64,000 nucleotides of DNA from Rhodobacteraceae bacterium UBA6197 (GTDB lineage: Bacteria > Pseudomonadota > Alphaproteobacteria > Rhodobacterales > Rhodobacteraceae). Location: NCBI GenBank assembly GCA_002422085.1, contig DISZ01000018.1, forward strand, positions 192,962-256,961, read 5' to 3'. Positions 16,946 through 24,718 of this stretch are shown here, one piece after another (the first letter of the stretch is position 1; the number at the start of each line of letters is the position of its first letter). The position numbers were made by a program, and so were the translations under genes. The notes under the pieces are model-generated. The model had not been told where the DNA came from. It worked only from the letters and a program-made list of their open reading frames with translations, and made no database searches.

Positions 16946-18264
16946 CGGAAATGACAACAACTTCCGAACAGCGCATGGCGCCCAAGACGGATCTGACTGC
17001 GCCGGCGCGCTTTGGCGCTATTATCAGTCTTGTGATGATCGCCGCTGTGTTCTTCTTGATGAAGACCACGATGATCTCGGGCGCGGTTATCGCCCCCGGC
17101 CAGGCCGTGGTGCGCGGCAAGCCAAAGGTAGTGCAAAGCCTTGACGGCGGCGTGGTGGACGAAATCTTTGTGAAAGATGGCGATGTGGTCAAATCGGGCG
17201 ACATCCTGTTGCGTCTTGATCCGACCCTGCTGCGCATCAATCTCGATATCTTCCGCAATCGTCTGGCCGAAGCTGTCGCCCGTGAAAAGCGACTGGAAGC
17301 CGAGTATCTGGGCCTTGATGAGATCGAAATTCCTGCTCCGATTCCGCAGCTTGGCGGTATTTCCCTGGATCGGCACTTTGCCGGTCAGCAAGAGATTTTC
17401 GATGCGCGAAAAGACCTCCTGATGGGCGGTCGCGACCGGTTGCGCGACCGGATCGCGCAGTTTGAGAACCAGATTGAAGGTATGCAGGGGCGGATCGATT
17501 CCACCAAGGACCAACTAGGCTATGTCGAGCGCGAACTCGCCAGTGCGCGAAAGCTGAACGAAAGCGGTTTGGCGCGCGAGAGTCAGGTTCTGGCGCTGGA
17601 GCGTAGCAAATCCGGTTTTCTCGGCGAGTTGTCGGGCCTGCAATCCGAACTTTCCGGAATCAAGAATTCGATCAGCGATGCCGAAATGGAAGTTCTGCAA
17701 TCAGAACGCCAATTCAAAGAAGACGTGGTGACCGAACTGCGCGAGGCGACCGCAACACGCGAAGAGATGGTGCTTCAGATCGTCTCGGTTGAAAAGCAAT
17801 TGGCCCGGATCGACATCACCGCGCCTACCGACGGGATCATCCACGAGATGCAGGTTGCAACCGTTGGCGGCGTTGTCCCGCCGGAAGCAACTATCATGCA
17901 GGTGGTGCCGGTTTCCGAAGGGGTCGAGTTTGAAATCCGTGTCGATCCAAAATCGATCGATCAGGTTTACGTCGGACAGCGCGCACACGTGGTGTTTCCG
18001 GCGTTCGACATGCGCACCACGCCCGAAATTTTTGGTGCGCTGGCAATGATTCCGCCCAGCACGGTTACCGATCCGGTTACCGGACAGTCCTATTTCCGCG
18101 TCGGCCTGTCGGTTCCGCCAGAAGAACTGCGCAAATTGGGTGACGTGGACCTGATCCCCGGCATGCCGGTCGAGGCCTTCCTCGAGGCGGGCGAGCGGTC
18201 GGTGCTGAGCTATCTGACCAAGCCGTTGGTGGACCAACTGCGGCACGCCTTCCGTGACGAGTAA
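16942..18264 (+). CDS. Type I secretion membrane fusion protein (HlyD/PrtE family)
   Basis: 440 residues. One N-terminal membrane helix (about residues 24-43) is followed by a biotinyl-lipoyl-like piece (VVQSLDGGVVDEIFVKDGDVVKSG, read in parts around residues 65-90), a long coiled-coil hairpin (about 95-275), and the C-terminal half-lipoyl and barrel region with RIDITAPTDGIIHEM. This is the standard periplasmic adaptor that links the ABC exporter to the outer-membrane channel. The first ATG overlaps the exporter stop (ATGA); a second ATG three codons on is possible. It forms one operon with the exporter gene. Confidence in family is high; cargo is inferred. Confidence 0.95.
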   Translation: MTEMTTTSEQRMAPKTDLTAPARFGAIISLVMIAAVFFLMKTTMISGAVIAPGQAVVRGKPKVVQSLDGGVVDEIFVKDGDVVKSGDILLRLDPTLLRINLDIFRNRLAEAVAREKRLEAEYLGLDEIEIPAPIPQLGGISLDRHFAGQQEIFDARKDLLMGGRDRLRDRIAQFENQIEGMQGRIDSTKDQLGYVERELASARKLNESGLARESQVLALERSKSGFLGELSGLQSELSGIKNSISDAEMEVLQSERQFKEDVVTELREATATREEMVLQIVSVEKQLARIDITAPTDGIIHEMQVATVGGVVPPEATIMQVVPVSEGVEFEIRVDPKSIDQVYVGQRAHVVFPAFDMRTTPEIFGALAMIPPSTVTDPVTGQSYFRVGLSVPPEELRKLGDVDLIPGMPVEAFLEAGERSVLSYLTKPLVDQLRHAFRDE

Positions 18265-18445
18265 ACCCCGCTAAACCCCACGCGGTCGCTTCTGATCTGT
18301 TTTAGCAGTGATGCAGAGGTGGCACAGGTTGTTTTGAATTGGCATAGAAGCTTGTTTGAAGCTCCAGTTTACGGCAAGGTTTAGCTGGGGAATGTCTGCA
18401 TTTAACACACCGCGTAAAGCGGGGCGCAGAAAGGCAGGCACTATT

Positions 18446-19840
18446 ATGGCAAGAACGACGCGGCGCATTGCGCCACCAGGCAGCGTCGCATTCACGTTGC
18501 TGGTATTCTTGGCAGGCTGCGCGCAAGAGCAGGCTTATCTCGCCCCTACCTTTGCCTTCAAGAATGCTTTTGCCTCTCGTCAAAGCGGAACGCCGGTCTT
18601 GCTGGAGAATGTCGCGTGGTGGCGCGGCTTCAAGGATCCGACGCTTGACGCGCTGATCGACCGCGCCTTGCAAGGCAATATCGACATGGCAATTGCCCGC
18701 GAACGGGTGGCCGAGGCCTCGGCCAATGTGCAGACTGTTCCGGCGGAAGGGTCGGTCACCACAAGCGCCAGCGTCAACCGAACCAAGGTTCAGGGCTCTG
18801 CCGCGCAAACGGAAAGCACGGCAACCGTCGGGCTTTCGTGGTTGTTGGATCCCTTTGGCCAGCGTCGCGAAGAAATCAAAGCGGCACGCGCTCGTGTTGA
18901 AGTGGCCGACGCCGAGGTGGACGCTGCTCGACTTCTGGTGCTCTACAATCTCTGCAACGCCTATATCGATCTGCGCTATCGGCAACGCGCGCTGCAAATC
19001 CGCCAAAGCGAAATTGCGTCACGGCGCCAGACCCTCGCATTGACGCGCACTTTGTTTGACCAGCAATCCGCTACCCGACTGGATGTGGTGAGAACCGAGG
19101 CCCGTCTGGCCGAGGCCGAAGCCGCAGTCCCTGCTGCCCGCGCGGCCATCGTGACCGAAAAATACCGGATCGCCACCTTGCTGGGTGAGGCGCCGGGCAC
19201 ACTGAACATCGACCTGGATCGCAATAGCAAGCAGCCCCGCAGCACGATGTCCACGTCGATCGGTATTCCGGCTGATTTGATGCGCAACCGGCCAGACATC
19301 CGCATCGCCGAACGGCTTTACTACGCGACCCTGTCGGACGTGGCCGTCGCCCGCGCCGATCTTTACCCCAAGCTGTCGCTGGGTGGGGCGATCAGTCTTG
19401 CCTCGATTTCGGGGAAAGGCGCGTCGGAATACTACTTTGGCCCCAGCATCGTCTTGCCGGCGCTGCCCACGGGAAGCCGAATGGCCGTGGTCAACGCGCG
19501 GGAATCGCGCGCCCGTCAGGCGAACGCCTCGTGGAAATCGACAGTGCTGGATGCGTTGTTTGAAGTGGAAACCGGCCTGCTGGACTATTCCGCAAGCGCC
19601 GAGGCGGTGACAAAATCAAGAAAATCACAGCGCCTCTACAACGAAGCGGTCACGCTGACCCGAGACCTCGTCAGAAGCGGCAATGCCACCATTCCCGATC
19701 TGCTGGACGCAGAAGAATCCACGGTGGACGCCGATCTGACAGTCGCCGAAAATATGCGCCAGAACGCGCGAAACTTCGTCCGGCTCAATATCAGCCTCGG
19801 TGCGGGCAATGCCGAAATGACGGCACCGGCTACTCAGTAG
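18446..19840 (+). CDS. TolC/NodT-family outer-membrane efflux lipoprotein
   Basis: 464 residues from the ATG at 18446. This start puts a signal peptide and lipobox (LVFLAGC, lipid-modified Cys25) at the N-terminus; longer starts at 18356 or 18389 would bury it. The body has the two repeated helical/beta units of outer-membrane efflux proteins (WWRGFKDPTLDALIDRAL; later PADLMRNRPDIRIAERLYYA, which is very typical of NodT/OprM). It should trimerise into the outer-membrane duct. It lies 180 bp after the adaptor and likely completes the type I system, although NodT proteins more often pair with RND pumps, so the partner is inferred from position. Its 3' end overlaps the convergent sugar transferase gene by 7 bp. 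Confidence 0.9.
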   Translation: MARTTRRIAPPGSVAFTLLVFLAGCAQEQAYLAPTFAFKNAFASRQSGTPVLLENVAWWRGFKDPTLDALIDRALQGNIDMAIARERVAEASANVQTVPAEGSVTTSASVNRTKVQGSAAQTESTATVGLSWLLDPFGQRREEIKAARARVEVADAEVDAARLLVLYNLCNAYIDLRYRQRALQIRQSEIASRRQTLALTRTLFDQQSATRLDVVRTEARLAEAEAAVPAARAAIVTEKYRIATLLGEAPGTLNIDLDRNSKQPRSTMSTSIGIPADLMRNRPDIRIAERLYYATLSDVAVARADLYPKLSLGGAISLASISGKGASEYYFGPSIVLPALPTGSRMAVVNARESRARQANASWKSTVLDALFEVETGLLDYSASAEAVTKSRKSQRLYNEAVTLTRDLVRSGNATIPDLLDAEESTVDADLTVAENMRQNARNFVRLNISLGAGNAEMTAPATQ

Positions 19841-20523
19841 CCGGTGGCGCGAAACACCACCAGAACGGTGCGGAAAAGGATCTTCAAGTCGTTCTTGAAC
19901 GACAGGGTGGCAAAATAGTCCGCATCATAGCGCGCGCGGGCAGCAAACGAGGTGTTGTTGCGATCAGACACCTGCCAAGGACCGGTGATGCCGGGGCGCA
20001 GGTTGAAATAGTCGGTTCCGGGGTAGATCTCGCGTTGATCGACCAACATCGGCCGTGGGCCGATGACCGACATTTCGCCTACAAGAACATTCCAGAACTG
20101 CGGCAGCTCATCCATCGAGGTCTTGCGGCAAAAGGCACCACAAGTGGTAATCCGAGGATCATGCTTGAGCTTCTGAGTGGTTTCCCATTCGAGTCGTGCT
20201 TCCGGATCCCGCTCCAGAAGCGCTTTCAACTGCGCATCAGCGTCGGGCACCATCGTGCGGATCTTCTTCAGCCGAAAGATGCGCCCCTCCAAACCAAGCC
20301 GAGGCTGGCTAAAGAACGGAGAGATCCCCCTGACAGCCATCACCAGCGCGATCATCGAGACCAGCAGAAACACCAGCGGACCGACAAGCAGCGTAAAGGC
20401 AATATCAAATATTCGTTTGCCGTAAGCTCGGTAGAACCCTTGCTTGGCTGAAACTTTTTCTTGTGGGCCCGGAACGCTGACAGCGTCTTTCAGGCCACCA
20501 AATCTATCCAAGTGTATGGTCAT
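19834..20523 (-). CDS. Exopolysaccharide initiating sugar transferase (ExoY/WcaJ family)
   Basis: 229 residues, the short form of the polyprenyl-phosphate hexose-1-phosphate transferase family. After a soluble N-terminus comes the membrane entry KRIFDIAFTLLVGPLVFLLV, then the catalytic core: FRLKKIRTMVPDA, KTSMDELPQFWNVL with the conserved Asp-Glu, MSVIGPRPML, and RPGITGPWQVSDRN. It transfers the first sugar-1-phosphate from UDP-sugar to undecaprenyl phosphate at the inner membrane, starting each repeat unit. The ATG at 20521-20523 opens directly into family sequence. It is separated by about 430 bp of AT-rich DNA from the kinase gene, which runs in the same direction, so it may have its own promoter. 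Confidence 0.93.
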   Translation of the reverse strand: MTIHLDRFGGLKDAVSVPGPQEKVSAKQGFYRAYGKRIFDIAFTLLVGPLVFLLVSMIALVMAVRGISPFFSQPRLGLEGRIFRLKKIRTMVPDADAQLKALLERDPEARLEWETTQKLKHDPRITTCGAFCRKTSMDELPQFWNVLVGEMSVIGPRPMLVDQREIYPGTDYFNLRPGITGPWQVSDRNNTSFAARARYDADYFATLSFKNDLKILFRTVLVVFRATGY

Positions 20524-20949
20524 CTCGCACCCCGAGTTCTATATACTTGGCTTCAAACCTTGTCGCACACCTTGTCCCGGTGCTTGATCCTGCCGTCGAC
20601 TTTCCAAAGTTAACCGTCGCGTAAGGTTAACGATATCAGTGTCCTAAGGTATCTCTGCCGCCAGCCCAAAGTAAACTACACCAAAAGGTCAGGTTTAAGC
20701 GGCTAAATTGTAAGTCATTGATTTTCAGTAAAGTTTTGATGTGCAGGTCAGGAATTCCATTCCTTTTCACACATTTCTGTTGCTGTTTTCAGGGCAGTAA
20801 CCATAGCATCGGGCGATTGTTAGGCACTAGGTCACAATATTTACCAATTTCAGCAATACACATCGAACGATGTATAGAATCAAATTATGCATGAATCTTC
20901 TCTGATATTCAATCTATGGTTGAATATTCCCATTAATACTCACGCAATA
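20524..20949. other. AT-rich intergenic region upstream of sugar transferase
   Basis: About 425 bp with no convincing gene. It holds a perfect inverted repeat at 20609-20631 (listed separately), a CTATATAC element at 20539-20546, and many A/T tracts. A small open frame beginning at 20887 would encode hydrophobic residues but lacks a ribosome site and runs antisense into the kinase gene, so it is not called. Confidence 0.5.
20609..20631. promoter_or_regulatory. Perfect inverted repeat, possible operator
   Basis: GTTAACC (20609-20615) and GGTTAAC (20625-20631) form a perfect 7-bp dyad with a 9-bp spacer, one to two helical turns centre to centre, about 86 bp upstream of the sugar transferase start. 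There is no T-run on either side, so a protein-binding site is likelier than a terminator. The binding protein is unknown. Confidence 0.4.
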
Positions 20950-21780
20950 CTACTCGTAATATCCGTAGTCGTGATCGTTTTCCGGGTAGCGACACTTGTT
21001 AAGTGCGACTCCCAGCACGTTGGTTTGCGCCGCCAGATCACGTTCGCAGATATCAACTTCCTTTATGGTGGTGCTTTCGGCGGCCGCTACCAGTAGCACA
21101 CAATCAACATTTCCAACAAAAGCTTGTACGTCGTCGGTCGCCAACATTGGCGGCATGTCAAAAATGGTCAACGTCAGGTCGAGGCGACGCTCAAGGTCGT
21201 CCAGAACTTCATGCGCAGTGTCGCTTTGCAGCAACTCGGACGGGCTACGAATTGAAGAGCTGCACAGCCCGACCGCCAAATTGGAGCCATAGCGCAGCAT
21301 GTGCGCAGTCGGATCGGCCTTGCCTTCCAGGGCCTTGGAAAACTGCAATCCGTTGCTCTGGACCCCCAAGGTGCGGGCCAACGCCGGGCGGCGCATATCC
21401 ATGTCGATCAGGGCCGTGCGGATATCGGCCTGACGCGCCAGGCTGAAGGCCAGATTGGCGCAAAGCGTGGTCTTGCCACAGAACCCGCCCGGTGAGGTGA
21501 CCGCCAGACGGCGCCAATTGTTGGCGCGCATCTGCTGCAAGATCTTGGTACGCAGCATGTCAAAGGGCGTGGACTCTCCGCCGCCCTCGAAGGTCAGGAC
21601 GCGGTTACGCCGCATCACCTCAAGCGAGGGCGTGAACTCGGCTATCCCGGTCCAGGCGTCCAGCATCAGCGCCTCAGGCATCTGCTGCGACCGCGCAGGC
21701 GTTGACGCTATGCGCTCGTCAGGCTGGTCCCCCCTGCGGCGTGACCGGGCTTTGTCAATTGCGGATTGTAAGCGTTCCAT
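20950..21780 (-). CDS. Bacterial tyrosine kinase of exopolysaccharide assembly (CpsD/BY-kinase)
   Basis: 276 residues. The P-loop region is SPGGFCGKTT (96-105), followed by the BY-kinase Walker A' IDMDMRRP (125-132) and a Walker B-like TIFDMPPML. The C-terminus ends YPENDHDYGYYE, a tyrosine cluster of the kind that is autophosphorylated in this family. The catalytic domain is separate from the membrane chain-length protein, which is encoded 30 bp upstream, as in exosortase-linked exopolysaccharide loci. The pair controls polymer length through cycles of phosphorylation. The P-loop has FC where family members often have small residues; the essential Lys103 and Thr are present. Confidence 0.9.
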   Translation of the reverse strand: MERLQSAIDKARSRRRGDQPDERIASTPARSQQMPEALMLDAWTGIAEFTPSLEVMRRNRVLTFEGGGESTPFDMLRTKILQQMRANNWRRLAVTSPGGFCGKTTLCANLAFSLARQADIRTALIDMDMRRPALARTLGVQSNGLQFSKALEGKADPTAHMLRYGSNLAVGLCSSSIRSPSELLQSDTAHEVLDDLERRLDLTLTIFDMPPMLATDDVQAFVGNVDCVLLVAAAESTTIKEVDICERDLAAQTNVLGVALNKCRYPENDHDYGYYE

Positions 21781-21810
21781 TGCTGCGCACTCTGCCTGAT
21801 TAGAAATGTT

Positions 21811-23376
21811 TCAACCCGATAGTCCGCTACGGATCTGGCCAAATAGTGGCCCCAACCCGGTTTTGTCGAAAAGCCGCCCGACAAGCATATCCATCGGCAA
21901 GTAATAGGTGTGCACGCCATAGATCGCGGCCGACATGGTCGCGGCTATGAGGAGCACCCCAAAAGTCAGTGCCAATCGTCGATTGCGCACTTCGGTGGCG
22001 GTCTTGAAATAGGGCAGCGTCACCAGAGGCGTGATCGACAGCGCCGCAACCAGCTCGGACGGCCGGCGAATGGAGCGGTTCAGCAATTCGAGCAGAAAAA
22101 CCAGCGCAAGGCCCAGCGCGGTTCCGCCCATCACGCTACCCAGCGCAATCAACTTGCGATTGGGGCTGTAGGGGTCAGATGGCAGGACGGGCTGTTCGAT
22201 CACACTGATCCGCTGGCCCTTTGAAAGCGCCTCGATCCGCTCGCCAGTCTGAGCCGCGGCAAGGCGCTGCACAGCCTCGGTATACTGTCCGCGGGTAATG
22301 TTGTTTTCTCGTTCCAACTCGGATTGGCGGGCAGCATTTGCGGGGGTCTGTTCGATTGAGGCCTGAAGGGCCGCGATCTGCTCTGTCACCTGCGCTTTTT
22401 CGTCAGCGATATAGGCCAGCTCTCCGTCGACCTGTGCCAACTGCGTGTCATAAAGCGTCGGGGCGGTATTGGTGCCCGTACTTGTGCCAGACTGCCCCGC
22501 CACCATCTTTTCCAGCGCCGCAACCTGCGTTTTCAGGGCCAGAACACGCGGATTCTGTGCGGAATAGACCAGTTGCGCACTATCAAGCTGGGCGCGAACG
22601 GTCTGCAACTGGCGTTGCTCGGGCGTTTCGGGATTGGCGCTTTCTTCGACCCGGCCGGTACGCTCGAAGAGGTCGACCAAGCGGCGGCGGCGGTCGCTTT
22701 GCGCGCCCTCTTCGCGTTGCAGTTGCACGAGCCTTTCTTGCAACGCGGATTGCTGCGAGCGTCGGAACTCCAGACTATCGGGCAGGCTGTCCTGATGTGC
22801 GGTGCGAAAGCCCAGAAGCTCGGTTTCCTGTCGGTCGAGATCGCCACCTAGACGTTCTACCTCCTGACGGAAGAACTCGAGCGTCTGCGTCGCGCGCCCG
22901 GTGCGCATCGAGACGTTCTGTTGCAGCAAGATGTTCACCAGTTCGTTTGCGACCTGCAAGGACTGGTTGGCCGTTCGACCGACGAAGGCAATATTGATGG
23001 TCGGGGCTTCGTTGCGACCGGTGTGGCTGGCAATTTCGGTGCGTTGGCGCATGTCATCGACGATATCGGCGGCGCTCATGTTCGGTTCGTCTTTGTAGAT
23101 CCCGAAACGGTTCGCGATTTCCAGCATATTGGCGCGAGTCGAGAGCTGCTGTTCCAGAATCTTGAGCTGTTCTGTCGCCCCGGTGCGCACCGTTGACGGC
23201 GCCAGTTCGTCGGGAATCTGCTCGCTTTCGAACAGCAGCAATGCCCCCGAGCGGAACTTCTCTGGCAAAACCAGCGCGACGGTGACGCCGATCACCGAGA
23301 CCGTTGCCGCCACCGTCAAGAACCATGGCAACCTGCGCAGGAAGATGGACAAAAGGAATTTTGGATCAGTGCTCAT
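21811..23376 (-). CDS. Polysaccharide chain-length determinant (Wzz/GumC-like)
   Basis: 521 residues from the ATG at 23374-23376; a longer frame to 23445 overlaps the ATPase gene more deeply and adds no family sequence. The N-terminal Wzz domain starts DPKFLLSIFLRRLPWFLTV, with a first membrane helix at about residues 17-38. A long periplasmic coiled coil spans about 90-400, with the GNVR-like segment before the second helix (PSDPYSPNRKLIALGSVMGG). A further hydrophobic segment lies near residues 475-495. No kinase domain is fused. It regulates polymer length in the inner membrane with the neighbouring kinase. The gene overlaps the upstream ATPase gene by 11 bp, so translation is probably coupled. 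Confidence 0.9.
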   Translation of the reverse strand: MSTDPKFLLSIFLRRLPWFLTVAATVSVIGVTVALVLPEKFRSGALLLFESEQIPDELAPSTVRTGATEQLKILEQQLSTRANMLEIANRFGIYKDEPNMSAADIVDDMRQRTEIASHTGRNEAPTINIAFVGRTANQSLQVANELVNILLQQNVSMRTGRATQTLEFFRQEVERLGGDLDRQETELLGFRTAHQDSLPDSLEFRRSQQSALQERLVQLQREEGAQSDRRRRLVDLFERTGRVEESANPETPEQRQLQTVRAQLDSAQLVYSAQNPRVLALKTQVAALEKMVAGQSGTSTGTNTAPTLYDTQLAQVDGELAYIADEKAQVTEQIAALQASIEQTPANAARQSELERENNITRGQYTEAVQRLAAAQTGERIEALSKGQRISVIEQPVLPSDPYSPNRKLIALGSVMGGTALGLALVFLLELLNRSIRRPSELVAALSITPLVTLPYFKTATEVRNRRLALTFGVLLIAATMSAAIYGVHTYYLPMDMLVGRLFDKTGLGPLFGQIRSGLSG

Positions 23377-24232
23377 GGGTCGGTTCCCGAACGTTGGTGG
23401 TGCCGCTTCCGAAAAACACGCCGTCGTCCAGCACCTGCTGAACAATGGCCACCGTTACACGCTTGCGATTGGCCGTGAAGGCATAGACCATCGACAGATC
23501 ACACAGTTGGTTCACCAGTCGTGGCACGCCGCCGGTGGCGTCATGGATCAATGAGCAAGCCTTGATCCCAAAGATGCGCACCTTCGCACCCGCCACGCGC
23601 AGCCGATGGTCAATATAGGCTTCGACCGTCGGCCCGTCCATCGCGGGCAGGTGGAACGCCGCCGCAACGCGCTGCGCAAACTGGGTCAGATCACCGCGCA
23701 GCACCATATCACGCAGTTCCGGTTGCCCGACCAACACAAGCTGCAACAGCTCATCCTTGTTGGAATTGATGTTGGTGAACATACGCAGTTCTTCCAGCGA
23801 TTCCCGGCTAAGGTTTTGCGCCTCGTCAAAGATCAGCACTGTATGGCGACCATGGGCATATTCCTCGATCAGGAAGGTCTGGAACTGGTGAAACAGATCA
23901 ACATAGCTCGCTGCCGGGTCGGTTTTCTGCGATAGCGATTGCAGCACCCAGCGCAGCAGTTCGCCCCGGTCGCCATGTGCGTTCGATATCATCCCGACCG
24001 TGACGTCGGTTTCCAGTCGCGACAACAGATAGTGCAGCAAGGTCGTCTTGCCCGCACCCACTTCGCCGGTGATCAGAGTGATCGGTGAATGAGTGATAAT
24101 GCCGTATTCCAGGATCGTGTATGCCCGTCGATGCGCGCCTGACCAGAACAGAAATTCAGGATTTGGAACCAAGGTGAAGGGCCGCTGAGAAAGCCCAAAG
24201 TGCTCGGTATATATGTCTATATAACTGGACAT
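23366..24232 (-). CDS. ExeA-like AAA ATPase of exosortase/exopolysaccharide loci
   Basis: 288 residues. YTEHFGLSQRPFTLVPNP opens the protein as in the general secretion pathway ATPase subfamily found in PEP-CTERM/exosortase loci. Walker A is GEVGAGKTT (56-64), Walker B LIFDEAQN (133-140), and a sensor-like GQPELRDMV follows. It lacks the peptidoglycan-binding domain of full ExeA. The cellular role in exosortase loci is not established; an assembly or energising function for export is assumed. It is first in a minus-strand operon with the chain-length protein and kinase, and is divergent from the TPR lipoprotein gene. The start region overlaps an ATAT-rich stretch, and its ribosome site is weak. 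Confidence 0.9.
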   Translation of the reverse strand: MSSYIDIYTEHFGLSQRPFTLVPNPEFLFWSGAHRRAYTILEYGIITHSPITLITGEVGAGKTTLLHYLLSRLETDVTVGMISNAHGDRGELLRWVLQSLSQKTDPAASYVDLFHQFQTFLIEEYAHGRHTVLIFDEAQNLSRESLEELRMFTNINSNKDELLQLVLVGQPELRDMVLRGDLTQFAQRVAAAFHLPAMDGPTVEAYIDHRLRVAGAKVRIFGIKACSLIHDATGGVPRLVNQLCDLSMVYAFTANRKRVTVAIVQQVLDDGVFFGSGTTNVREPTHEH

Positions 24233-24718
24233 TTTTCTCGACGACTACCTGCCTTGCCTAATTTCGTCACGCGACCCAAACCCCAGATCACACTACCCTA
24301 ACAGAACCGCTGCAGCTAATCCTCAAAATCACCGGAAGCTGCGTCAAAATCAAACGCAGCCAGAACCGTTTTTAGCAACATCCAGCATTTCGACACGTAC
24401 CACCGATCAGATCGCTCAGGACCGCTTCCCCCCTCTACGACGCGCACATGGCAGGCGCAGACGAATCCCTTCAGTTCCAGACCCTACATCCCCCGGGCCG
24501 GACATGCTCGCATGAAATGAACACCACAGCATCAGTATAGTCGTCATCGGGAACAATAGACCCCGACGCGAACAATAAACACTGATAACTACTATCAATG
24601 TTTCCCTTTTGAGCATCTTAAAGAACTGTTGAAGGCAAGATTTCGCGATCGTCACTTGGCGGGCGCGGGTGGTTCAAAGTAACCTCAGCGCCACAATCGC
24701 GATCAATCAAAGGATCCC
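24233..24718. other. Divergent intergenic region of the exopolysaccharide locus
   Basis: About 485 bp between the ATPase gene (minus) and the TPR lipoprotein gene (plus). It contains a perfect hairpin at 24338-24360 and a direct repeat GAACAATA at 24551-24558 and 24570-24577 (19-bp spacing). Both promoters of the exosortase/export genes should be here. No gene was recognised. Confidence 0.5.
24338..24360. promoter_or_regulatory. Perfect inverted repeat in divergent promoter region
   Basis: GCTGCGT (24338-24344) and ACGCAGC (24354-24360) form a 7-bp dyad with a 9-bp spacer. It has the same arm and spacer lengths as the dyad at 20609 but a different sequence. A short T-run (24369-24373) lies about 8 bp after it on the plus strand, so a weak terminator is an alternative to an operator. 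Confidence 0.35.

Noticed and set aside
20887..21096. Small hydrophobic open frame near the kinase gene end
   Set aside because: No ribosome site; most of it is antisense to the kinase gene.
24217..24224. CTATATAA as a further regulatory element
   Set aside because: It lies inside the first codons of the ATPase gene, so coding constraint explains it.
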